Shown: positions 1 through 5,881 of the stretch, in pieces | Layout: each line of letters opens with the position of its first letter | Position numbering within the stretch: position 1 is the first letter of the stretch | Assembly: GCA_002693605.1 (NCBI GenBank) | Contig: NZQO01000069.1 | Location: forward strand, 1 to 8,860 | Length of the DNA: 8,860 bases | Origin: Flavobacteriaceae bacterium | GTDB taxonomy: Bacteria; Bacteroidota; Bacteroidia; Flavobacteriales; Flavobacteriaceae | Reading direction: 5' to 3' | Notes under the pieces: generated by a model | The model's input: the letters and a program-made list of their open reading frames with translations, nothing else | Told to the model about the DNA's origin: nothing | Databases searched by the model: none | Program-made: the position numbers and the translations under genes

Positions 1-826
1 CTTGGTAGGTAATTTCGGTCGCTACGTTTCCAAAGGGCCAGGCTTCTTCCAAAATTACGAGTCGGTTGGTTTTCTTGACCGATTCCAGAATGGTGTTATG
101 GTCCATGGGCCTAACTGTGCGCAGGTCAATAATCTCGCATTCTATACCTTCCTCGGCCAGCTCATCGGCCGCGGTATAGGCTTCCTTGATAATTTTCCCG
201 AAGGAAACGATGGTCACATCGGCTCCTTTTCGCTTAATCTCGGCCACACCCAGTGGAATGAGATACTCGCCCTCGGGCACTTCGCCCTTGTCGCCATACA
301 TCTGCTCGCTTTCCATAAAGATAACGGGGTCGTCATCGCGAATGGCGCTCTTTAGTAATCCCTTGGCATCTTTCGGGTTAGAGGGCACTACCACCTTAAG
401 GCCGGGGCAGTTGGCGTACCAACTCTCGAATGCCTGGGAATGCGTAGCGGCCAATTGGCCCGCAGAGGCTGTTGGCCCGCGGAATACGATTGGGATATTG
501 AATTGGCCTCCGCTCATTTGGCGCATTTTGGCGGCGTTGTTGATTATCTGGTCGATGCCCACCAAGGAGAAGTTAAAGGTCATAAATTCGATGATGGGAC
601 GGTTGCCGTTCATGGCAGAGCCCACACCGATTCCCGAGAAACCGAGTTCGGAGATAGGTGTATCTATAACGCGCTTGGCGCCAAACTCATCGAGCATTCC
701 CTTGCTGGCCTTGTAGGCACCGTTGTACTCGGCCACCTCTTCGCCCATTAAATATATCGTTTCATCGCGACGCATTTCCTCGCTCATGGCTTCCTGTATC
801 GCCTCACGGAATTGGATTGTCTTCAT
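1..826 (-). CDS. pdhB: Pyruvate dehydrogenase E1 component, beta subunit (partial, C-terminus outside window)
   Basis: This is the beta chain of the thiamine-diphosphate-dependent E1 of the cytoplasmic pyruvate dehydrogenase complex, which decarboxylates pyruvate and acetylates the E2 lipoyl arm. I translated the minus strand by hand from the ATG at 826-824. It gives 275 uninterrupted codons (start MKTIQFREAIQEAMSEEM), against about 325 in the usual family, so roughly the last 50 residues lie beyond base 1. The E1-beta landmarks are present: GEEVAEYNGAYKASKG (28-43), the DTPISELGFSGIGVGSA cofactor segment with the Glu expected to activate thiamine diphosphate (E60), FRGPTASAGQLAATHSQ with the conserved His (H129), and the start of the C-terminal transketolase domain (IDLRTVRPMD, 233-242). 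The gene is divergent from etfB, so no E1-alpha gene lies directly upstream. The 2-oxoisovalerate E1-beta family is the main alternative, but the sequence reads as PdhB. Confidence 0.93.
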   Translation of the reverse strand, partial: MKTIQFREAIQEAMSEEMRRDETIYLMGEEVAEYNGAYKASKGMLDEFGAKRVIDTPISELGFSGIGVGSAMNGNRPIIEFMTFNFSLVGIDQIINNAAKMRQMSGGQFNIPIVFRGPTASAGQLAATHSQAFESWYANCPGLKVVVPSNPKDAKGLLKSAIRDDDPVIFMESEQMYGDKGEVPEGEYLIPLGVAEIKRKGADVTIVSFGKIIKEAYTAADELAEEGIECEIIDLRTVRPMDHNTILESVKKTNRLVILEEAWPFGNVATEITYQ

Positions 827-948
827 ACGTAATTCTGCTTTTCGTACTCTAATGTAATTAAGTGCAGCAAAAATAGTATAATATATATGTGCAGCGGTGG
901 AATTTCGGCAGATTTAACGCAATTTTATTATGCACGCATAACAAATTT

Positions 949-979
949 CAAAAATATATTGGTATCTTCGTACCGCAAA
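949..979 (-). promoter_or_regulatory. Candidate pdhB promoter, Bacteroidota type
   Basis: On the minus strand, TTTG (979-976) is followed after exactly 19 bases by TATTTTTG (956-949). This matches the Bacteroidota vegetative consensus TTTG-N19-TAnnTTTG at every fixed position. Transcription would start near 942, giving a leader of about 115 bases before the pdhB ATG. A second perfect -7 box on the same strand (TATTTTTG, 875-868) lies closer to the gene but has no TTTG/TTG at the right distance, so it is a weaker alternative. Confidence 0.55.
963..970 (+). promoter_or_regulatory. Weak candidate -7 box for etfB
   Basis: TATCTTCG differs from TAnnTTTG at one position and would start transcription about 65-70 bases before the etfB ATG. 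No convincing TTG or TTTG lies 17-21 bases upstream. The bases just before the ATG are A-rich, as is common for Bacteroidota starts that lack a Shine-Dalgarno sequence. It is the best plus-strand candidate in this intergenic region, but only a weak one. Confidence 0.25.
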
Positions 980-990
980 ATCTAGTGCTT

Positions 991-1010
991 TTTCGGCACA
1001 GATTCCGAAA
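991..1010 (+). promoter_or_regulatory. Inverted repeat TTTCGG-N8-CCGAAA upstream of etfB
   Basis: A perfect 6+6 dyad with an 8-base spacer lies between the candidate etfB -7 box and the etfB start (34 bases before the ATG). Its position fits an operator or a 5' leader hairpin. The left arm is part of a TTTCGGCA octamer that recurs at 903-910 and at 1801-1808. No regulator is identified; the operator role is inferred from symmetry and position only. Confidence 0.35.
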
Positions 1011-1043
1011 GAAAAAATAACACTCAAAAAAGATATCCATTCT

Positions 1044-1778
1044 ATGAAAATTTTAGTGTGTATTAGTCACGTTCCCGACACTACTTCCAAGATAAACTTC
1101 ACCGATGGCGACACCAAGTTCGACACCAACGGCGTTCAATTTGTAATTAACCCTAACGACGAGTTTGGCCTAACCCGCGCTATGTGGTTCAAGGAAAAAC
1201 AAGGGGCCACCGTGCACGTGGTAAACGTGGGCGGCGCAGAGACCGAGCCAACCCTTCGAAAGGCCCTCGCCATTGGCGCCGATGAGGCCATACGGGTGAA
1301 CACCGAAGCGACCGATGGATTTTCGGTTGCCAAGGAGCTGGCCGAAGTGGCCAAGGACTACGATCTTATTATTGGCGGCCGTGAAAGCATTGATTATAAC
1401 GGGGGCATGGTACCGGGAATGATCGCCGAGTTAATTGGCGCCAATTTCGTAAATACCTGCATCAGCCTTGAAATAGATGGCGACACCGCCACGGCGGTTC
1501 GCGAAATTGACGGCGGAAAGGAAACGCTGAAAACCAGTCTGCCCCTAGTAATTGGCGGCCAGAAAGGCCTAGTAGAGGAAAGCGACTTGCGCATTCCGAA
1601 TATGCGCGGAATCATGCAGGCCCGCAAAAAGCCATTGAACGTAAAGGAGCCCATGGGCGCCACGGCCGAAACGAACGCGGTTCAATTCCGAAAACCCGCC
1701 CCCAAGGGCAACGTTAAATTGGTTGACACGGTCGATGAACTGGTAGATCTCCTGCACAATGAAGCGAAAGTAATTTAA
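1044..1778 (+). CDS. etfB: Electron transfer flavoprotein, beta subunit
   Basis: This is the small subunit of the cytoplasmic ETF heterodimer, which takes electrons from acyl-CoA and related dehydrogenases and hands them to ETF:quinone oxidoreductase. At 244 residues it is close to the family norm (about 250-260). Recognisable elements are MKILVCISHVPDT at the start, INPNDEFGLTRAM (35-47), RKALAIGADEAI (72-83), GGRESIDYNGG (111-121), and the ETF-beta signature with the dehydrogenase recognition loop, LRIPNMRGIMQARKKPL (182-198). The segment after Ile-Asp (YNGGMVPG, 118-125) differs from the Asn-Gln-Thr stretch that holds the AMP phosphate in human ETF-beta, so the nucleotide site may be altered. 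The gene is followed 99 bases later by etfA and is probably co-transcribed with it. The start has an A-rich leader and no Shine-Dalgarno sequence. Confidence 0.95.
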   Translation: MKILVCISHVPDTTSKINFTDGDTKFDTNGVQFVINPNDEFGLTRAMWFKEKQGATVHVVNVGGAETEPTLRKALAIGADEAIRVNTEATDGFSVAKELAEVAKDYDLIIGGRESIDYNGGMVPGMIAELIGANFVNTCISLEIDGDTATAVREIDGGKETLKTSLPLVIGGQKGLVEESDLRIPNMRGIMQARKKPLNVKEPMGATAETNAVQFRKPAPKGNVKLVDTVDELVDLLHNEAKVI

Positions 1779-1877
1779 AATCAATCCTCCCCTCGTAGGG
1801 TTTCGGCAAGTTAATTTTCAGAAATTAAACACACCCCACCCAGCGATTACGGGGAGTATTCAACAAATATCATAACT
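1779..1877 (+). other. etfB-etfA spacer with potential RNA structure
   Basis: This 99-base spacer between two genes that normally form one operon has two self-complementary elements. One is a tight hairpin, TTAATTT-TCAG-AAATTAA (1811-1828), with seven A/T pairs and no following T-run. The other is a longer-range pairing of CTCCCC (1787-1792) with GGGGAG (1851-1856) that would enclose it. Neither looks like an intrinsic terminator. They could form an intercistronic stem-loop affecting mRNA stability or the ratio of the two subunits; that role is inference. Confidence 0.3.
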
Positions 1878-2846
1878 ATGAGCGTATTAGTATATACAGA
1901 ATCTGAAGACGGAAAATTCAAGAAAATTGCCCAGGAAGCGGTCTCCTATGCCCGCGGAATTGCAGACGCCATGAATACCAGCGTTACCGCCATTGCCATT
2001 GAAAGTGGCGACGCTACCGAGTTGCAGAACTACGGTGCCAACAAGGTCTACCAAGTTAAGAACGACAAATTAGGCACTTTCAACGCAGCGGCCTATGCCG
2101 ATATTATTGGCCAAGCCGCCAAGAAGGAAGGTTCACAGGTGGTGATTATTTCCAGCAGCGCCAACGGAAGGTACGTGGCTCCGCTAGTGGCCGTCCAGCT
2201 CGACGCCGGTTACGTGCCCAATGTAACGGCCCTGCCCGAGAGCATGAGCCCATTTAAGGTTACCCACAGTGTATTTACGAACAAGGCCTTCGCCACGACC
2301 GAATTCAAGACGGACGTAAAGGTGGTCGGACTTGCAAAAAATGCCTACGGCGTAAAGGAAAATGCGGTGACCGCTACGGTAGAGGATTTCGCTCCCGAAT
2401 TATCTTCAGATGACTTTAACGTAGAGGTAATATCGGTAGATAAGGCTACCGACAAGGTTACCATCGCCGATGCAGAAATCGTGGTTTCCGGTGGTCGTGG
2501 GTTAAAAGGCCCCGAAAATTGGGGCATGATCGAAGAGCTGGCAGACACCCTTGGTGCCGCAACGGCCTGCTCAAAGCCGGTTAGCGACATGGGGTGGAGA
2601 CCCCACAGCGAGCACGTAGGACAAACAGGAAAGCCGGTGGCCTCGAACCTTTATATAGCCATAGGAATATCGGGTGCCATACAACACCTGGCAGGCATCA
2701 ATGCCTCCAAGACGAAGGTGGTCATCAACAACGATCCCGAAGCCCCTTTCTTTAAGGCGGCAGATTATGGAATGGTTGGCGATGCGTTTGAAATCGTACC
2801 CAAACTCAACGAAAAATTAAAGGAGTTTAAGGCACAAAACGCATAA
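1878..2846 (+). CDS. etfA: Electron transfer flavoprotein, alpha subunit
   Basis: This is the FAD-carrying large subunit of ETF, at 322 residues (human about 333). Residues 1 to about 190 form the N-terminal alpha/beta domain. The C-terminal FAD domain shows VVSGGRGLK (202-210), HVGQTGK (246-252), the ETF-alpha signature LYIAIGISGAIQHLAG (258-273), and NNDPEAPFFKAADYGMVGD (284-302). Where many ETF-alpha proteins, including human, have Gly-Ala-Ser-Arg-Ala-Ala, this one reads ACSKPVSDMGW (230-240). Lys233 therefore stands at the arginine that contacts the flavin ring in the human protein. I believe this is a Bacteroidota family trait rather than damage, since everything around it is intact. It pairs with the upstream etfB and is separated from the next gene by a strong terminator. 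Confidence 0.95.
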   Translation: MSVLVYTESEDGKFKKIAQEAVSYARGIADAMNTSVTAIAIESGDATELQNYGANKVYQVKNDKLGTFNAAAYADIIGQAAKKEGSQVVIISSSANGRYVAPLVAVQLDAGYVPNVTALPESMSPFKVTHSVFTNKAFATTEFKTDVKVVGLAKNAYGVKENAVTATVEDFAPELSSDDFNVEVISVDKATDKVTIADAEIVVSGGRGLKGPENWGMIEELADTLGAATACSKPVSDMGWRPHSEHVGQTGKPVASNLYIAIGISGAIQHLAGINASKTKVVINNDPEAPFFKAADYGMVGDAFEIVPKLNEKLKEFKAQNA

Positions 2847-2852
2847 TTTTTG

Positions 2853-2860
2853 TTACTTTG
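2853..2860 (+). promoter_or_regulatory. Weak candidate -7 box after etfA
   Basis: TTACTTTG, followed by TGCC, differs from TAnnTTTG at one position. No good -33 element is visible; the TTTA at 2826-2829 is poor. If used, transcription would begin near 2867, directly at the foot of the hairpin at 2868-2917. That would give either a very short terminated RNA or an attenuated leader for the downstream nuclease gene. Confidence 0.22.
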
Positions 2861-2867
2861 TGCCACT

Positions 2868-2918
2868 AAAAGGGCTGTTCAGATAAAGGCAATGTCCTTT
2901 TCTTGAACAGCTTTTTTT
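2868..2918 (+). terminator. Intrinsic terminator after etfA
   Basis: The perfect 8-base arms GCTGTTCA (2874-2881) and TGAACAGC (2904-2911) are followed directly by seven T residues (2912-2918). The stem can be lengthened at its base by AAAAGG pairing with the T-run. The 22-base loop contains a second short stem, AAAGG (2885-2889) with CCTTT (2896-2900). The A-run on the other side means it could also work in reverse, although no minus-strand gene ends here. It closes the etfBA transcription unit. Confidence 0.8.
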
Positions 2919-2949
2919 ATTTGTAACCACCTCAAACCGAAACCATCTC

Positions 2950-3579
2950 GTGAGTTTAGTACAACTCAATATAAAAGGAATTTCGTATAGCCAAACGCAA
3001 AATGGCGCCTATGCCCTCATTTTGAGCGAAATGGATGGCGAACGAAAACTGCCCATTGTAATTGGCGCCTTCGAGGCCCAATCCATCGCCATTGCGCTTG
3101 AAAAGGAAATCAAGCCCCCTAGGCCCCTTACCCATGATCTTTTCAAGAATTTCGCCGATCGGTTCGAAATTGTCGTAAAGCAGGTAATCATCCACAAATT
3201 GGTAGATGGGGTCTTCTTTTCCAGCATCATCTGCGAGCGGGATAACCTCGAGGAAATTGTGGATGCCCGTACAAGCGATGCCATCGCCCTAGCCCTGCGC
3301 TTCAACGCGCCCATCTTTACCTACAAGACGATATTGGACAAGGCAGGCATATTTCTGAAAACCACGCCCAAGCGCAAGAAAGATAAGATTTCAAAGGAAG
3401 AGGAAGCCGTCCTCGACGAACTGATTACCGGCGACGACAAGGAATCGGTAGCGCCCGCCCGCGTAGATTACAGCAATTTTACCCTAAAGCAGCTCAATAA
3501 TATGTTAGATGAGGCCGTAACCAATGAAGATTATGAAAAGGCGGCAAGTATTCGGGATGAAATTTCGAAACGCTCATAG
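2950..3579 (+). CDS. Bifunctional nuclease family protein (DUF151) with C-terminal UVR motif
   Basis: This 209-residue cytoplasmic protein has two parts. Residues 3 to about 135 are the DUF151/BFN domain, with LPIVIGAFEAQSIAIAL (34-50), RPLTHDLF (58-65) and DARTSDAIALALRFNAPI (105-122). A charged linker (about 138-165) leads to a UVR (UvrB/UvrC-type) motif at about 180-208, LNNMLDEAVTNEDYEKAASI and onward. Plant and bacterial members are reported to have RNase and DNase activity; the UVR motif suggests partner binding in a nucleic-acid or stress context, but the substrate here is unknown. The start is the GTG at 2950: the protein then begins MSLVQLNIKGISYSQ as expected for flavobacterial homologues, and no in-frame ATG lies upstream before a stop. 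The transporter gene follows 44 bases later and may share its mRNA. Confidence 0.9.
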   Translation: MSLVQLNIKGISYSQTQNGAYALILSEMDGERKLPIVIGAFEAQSIAIALEKEIKPPRPLTHDLFKNFADRFEIVVKQVIIHKLVDGVFFSSIICERDNLEEIVDARTSDAIALALRFNAPIFTYKTILDKAGIFLKTTPKRKKDKISKEEEAVLDELITGDDKESVAPARVDYSNFTLKQLNNMLDEAVTNEDYEKAASIRDEISKRS

Positions 3580-3623
3580 CCTTGACCTTCCCCCTCCATC
3601 CCACACCCCTTAACCGGCACGCA

Positions 3624-5369
3624 ATGCCAAGACCTATGATGCGCAACGCCCTTTTAACGCTTTTGCTCCTCTGCCTTACCCTACCTACCGCGGCACAGAC
3701 TATTGAAAAGAATTGGCAAGTTGATGCCGTCGAAACAACTGCAGGGGAATCCTTACTGGATGCAAACCCTGCGTCTAACGTATTTAAGTTTGAAAACGGT
3801 CGTTTCGAGTATTCGTTAAATTCCGAAGGTAACATGCAGGCATCGGGCGACTATCTATTTCAGAATAATCTCCTCGTCCTGTTTCACGACACGCCACGGG
3901 ATACCATTCGACGGTACCGGGTTTCAGCTCTTACCGATAGTACTTTGGTCCTGGCCGAGAACAATACCCTTTATAAGCTAACGGCACCCACTGCCACCGA
4001 AATTAGCACCGTGATGGATACCACGGAAGATGGGAGCGGCTTGGCCATTAACCCCGATGAGGGCGTAGGGCTGAGCTTTACGAGCATTTGGCGCGGCGTC
4101 TTGGGGATGGTCTTTTTACTGACCGTATGTTACCTGCTGAGCAGCAGCCGGAAGAAAATCAATTGGCGATTGGTCCTCACCGGCCTGGCACTTCAATTGC
4201 TCTTCGCTATTTTAGTCTTAAAAGTGGATGTGGTGGCCCAAGCATTTGATTGGGTCTCAGACAAGGTGGTGAAGTTCCTGAACTTCAGTGAAAAAGGTTC
4301 TGAGTTCCTGTTCGGTGGTTTGGTAACCGATATGGATACTTTCGGATATATCTTCGCATTCAAGGTCCTGCCCACCATCGTATTCTTTTCGGCATTTACC
4401 TCTCTCCTCTATTATTTGGGCGTTTTGCAAAAAATCGTGAAGGGCTTTGCGTGGGTTATGAGCAAGACGATGCACCTCTCGGGCGCTGAAAGCTTGGCTG
4501 CGGCCGCCAATATCTTTATTGGTCAGACCGAGGCGCCCCTCGTGGTAAAACCGTATTTGGACAAGATGACAAAATCTGAAATGCTCTGCTTGATGGTGGG
4601 TGGTATGGCGACGATTGCCGGGGGTGTACTAGCCGCATTTATTGCTTTTTTAGGTGGGGATAGCGATGCCGAGAAAATCATCTTTACAAAGCATTTGCTC
4701 ACCGCTTCAATAATGTCGGCACCCGCTGCCATTATCATCGCAAAAATGTTGTACCCCGAAACGGAAACGGTAGATAAGAAACTGAACATCTCCAAAGATA
4801 AGATAGGAAGTAATGTGCTGGACGCCATTTCAAGGGGAACCACCGAAGGCCTTAAATTAGCCGTGAACGTGGGCGCTATGCTCTTGGTTTTTACCGCGAT
4901 CATGGCAGTACTGAACTGGATTACCGAGGACGGCTTTGGGTCTCTTTTCGGAATTAACGAGGCCATCGTCGAATATACCGACGGGCGCTATTCTGGATTG
5001 TCTATGCAGTATATCCTGGGGAACATATTTTCGCCCGTCGCTTGGATCATAGGCGTCCCGGCCGAAGATATTACCGTGGTGGGCCAACTGTTGGGGGAAA
5101 AGACAATATTGAACGAGTTTTTCGCATATGCCTCGCTGAGCGAGCTGAAGGCCGCTGGTGCTATCGTAAATTACCGATCTATCGTTATTGCTACCTACGC
5201 GCTGTGCGGGTTTGCCAACTTTGCGTCTATCGGCATTCAAATTGGCGGTATTGGGGTGCTTGCCCCCTCACAGCGAAATACGCTCGCCAAATTTGGGATA
5301 AAAGCGCTGATTGGGGGAACCGTGGCCGCATTGCTAACTGCGACGATTGCCGGAATGCTTATTGGTTAA
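3624..5369 (+). CDS. nupC: CNT-family nucleoside:cation symporter with N-terminal secreted lipocalin-like domain
   Basis: This concentrative nucleoside transporter of the inner membrane imports nucleosides with a cation (Na+ or H+). Counted from the ATG at 3624 it has 581 residues, far longer than plain bacterial CNTs (about 400). A signal peptide (residues 1 to about 24, ending LPTAAQ) precedes a beta-rich, lipocalin-like segment (about 27-120, with FKFENGRFEYSLN and SGDYLFQNNLLVLF) that should lie in the periplasm. The first membrane helix begins near residue 156. The CNT core has GQTEAPLVVKPYL with Gly-Gln-Thr-Glu at 300-303, TEGLKLAVNVGAML with Glu408, and TYALCGFANFASIG with Asn532 and Ser535; all correspond to nucleoside-binding residues in the Vibrio cholerae CNT. 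Other possible starts are the ATGs at 3636 and 3639, which also give a good signal peptide. An upstream TTG at 3582 would bury the signal peptide and is unlikely. The gene ends in a 4-base overlap with the convergent gene. Confidence 0.92.
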   Translation: MPRPMMRNALLTLLLLCLTLPTAAQTIEKNWQVDAVETTAGESLLDANPASNVFKFENGRFEYSLNSEGNMQASGDYLFQNNLLVLFHDTPRDTIRRYRVSALTDSTLVLAENNTLYKLTAPTATEISTVMDTTEDGSGLAINPDEGVGLSFTSIWRGVLGMVFLLTVCYLLSSSRKKINWRLVLTGLALQLLFAILVLKVDVVAQAFDWVSDKVVKFLNFSEKGSEFLFGGLVTDMDTFGYIFAFKVLPTIVFFSAFTSLLYYLGVLQKIVKGFAWVMSKTMHLSGAESLAAAANIFIGQTEAPLVVKPYLDKMTKSEMLCLMVGGMATIAGGVLAAFIAFLGGDSDAEKIIFTKHLLTASIMSAPAAIIIAKMLYPETETVDKKLNISKDKIGSNVLDAISRGTTEGLKLAVNVGAMLLVFTAIMAVLNWITEDGFGSLFGINEAIVEYTDGRYSGLSMQYILGNIFSPVAWIIGVPAEDITVVGQLLGEKTILNEFFAYASLSELKAAGAIVNYRSIVIATYALCGFANFASIGIQIGGIGVLAPSQRNTLAKFGIKALIGGTVAALLTATIAGMLIG

Positions 5370-5731
5370 TCGTGCTTTACCACTGTTTCAGCCCAGCAAA
5401 TTGCCTCTTCCAAAGTAGTAAAGAAAGTAAAAGCGCCGGTGTAATGGGACTGTTCCTGGGTCACCTGTTCGCGCACCTCATTGCAATTGGAGACAATGGC
5501 TACCGCCACAACCGATTTAGATCTGAAATGTGAGTATACCTCGGGGTTGACAGTTTTTAATATTTGGCGAGAGGAAATGACCACGCAATTCCGGTTCTTG
5601 TAGTGCGTATCGATTACCGTGGTAAACTCGAGCGCTTCTTCGAAATCGTACCGTTCGCCGGTAAAGTGGAACACCGCATACGTGGGAAAACACTCCAACA
5701 TTCCGCAGCTCAGGATATATTGCTTTTCCAT
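5366..5731 (-). CDS. Small SpoIIAA/STAS-like protein of unknown function
   Basis: This is a 121-residue cytoplasmic protein with no signal peptide or membrane segment. I do not recognise it by name. The arrangement resembles the SpoIIAA-like (STAS/SEC14-type) fold of small Bacteroidota proteins: N-terminal strands (YILSCGMLECFPTYAVFHF, 5-23), a helix (FEEALEFTTVIDTHY), a central strand (CVVISSR, 49-55), another strand (SVVAVAIVSN, 73-82) and a final helix (TLEEAICWAETV, 106-117). Catalytic motifs are not evident. Codon use matches the neighbours, and a good promoter lies just upstream, so it is probably real. It converges on the transporter gene, and the two stop codons overlap (5366-5369), leaving no room for a separate terminator. 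The fold assignment is inference. Confidence 0.78.
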   Translation of the reverse strand: MEKQYILSCGMLECFPTYAVFHFTGERYDFEEALEFTTVIDTHYKNRNCVVISSRQILKTVNPEVYSHFRSKSVVAVAIVSNCNEVREQVTQEQSHYTGAFTFFTTLEEAICWAETVVKHD

Positions 5732-5732
5732 G

Positions 5733-5755
5733 ATTTGGCCATTTAGCCAAATATA
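5733..5755 (-). promoter_or_regulatory. Promoter of the SpoIIAA-like gene, overlapped by a dyad
   Basis: On the minus strand TATATTTG (5755-5748) matches TAnnTTTG perfectly. Transcription would start near 5742, only about 10 bases before the ATG at 5731-5729. The -33 element is weak (TTCG at 5775-5772, 16-base spacing). The perfect inverted repeat ATTTGGC-N6-GCCAAAT (5733-5752) covers part of the -7 box, the start site and the short leader. That placement would let a bound repressor block transcription, but no regulator is known. Confidence 0.45.
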
Positions 5756-5792
5756 GTCTAATATTTCGATACGAATACTAGTCCCTTAGCAA

Positions 5793-5861
5793 TTAGTTGA
5801 TAACTAAATAATAAATCCGGAATTTGTCAGTTTTTAAAGACAGTTCGTTTCGTTATTTTTA
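5793..5861 (+). promoter_or_regulatory. thyA upstream region: dyad and candidate -7 box
   Basis: The 15-base dyad TTAGTT-GAT-AACTAA (5793-5807) lies in the middle of the divergent region. Nearer the gene, TATTTTTA (5854-5861) matches TAnnTTTG except at its last base and would start transcription about 15 bases before the thyA ATG at 5882. A TTTG at 5823-5826 is 27 bases from that box, too far for a normal -33 element. Promoter assignment is therefore tentative. Confidence 0.32.
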
Positions 5862-5881
5862 CCCCAAATTTTCCTGTTGAG

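Larger units (their letters stand above)
903..998 (+). repeat. Direct repeat TTTCGGCA (903-910 and 991-998; third copy 1801-1808)
   Basis: The octamer TTTCGGCA occurs twice in the pdhB-etfB intergenic region and once in the etfB-etfA spacer. Two copies have TTAA a few bases downstream (after 903-910 and after 1801-1808). A fourth copy, at 4387-4394, is inside the transporter gene, where it encodes part of Phe-Ser-Ala. The clustering around the etf genes suggests, but does not prove, a protein-binding site. Confidence 0.3.

Noticed and set aside
186..751. Two open plus-strand frames opposite pdhB (186-716 and 440-751)
   Set aside because: They are antisense to a clear PdhB reading frame, show no family resemblance, and are explained by the skewed codon use of pdhB.
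1811..1828. Hairpin between etfB and etfA as a terminator
   Set aside because: The stem is all A/T pairs and no T-run follows, so it should not stop transcription; it is listed only as spacer structure.
3582..3623. TTG start giving a longer transporter
   Set aside because: It would put 14 proline-rich residues ahead of a normal signal peptide; the ATG at 3624 or those at 3636 and 3639 fit better.
4523..5240. Long minus-strand frames inside the transporter gene (4523-4966, 4857-5240)
   Set aside because: The plus-strand frame has the full CNT motif set; the antisense products have no domain, signal or promoter.
5042..5533. Plus-strand frame running through the transporter stop into the convergent gene
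   Set aside because: It is out of frame with the transporter and antisense to the SpoIIAA-like gene; the composition of the product is not protein-like.
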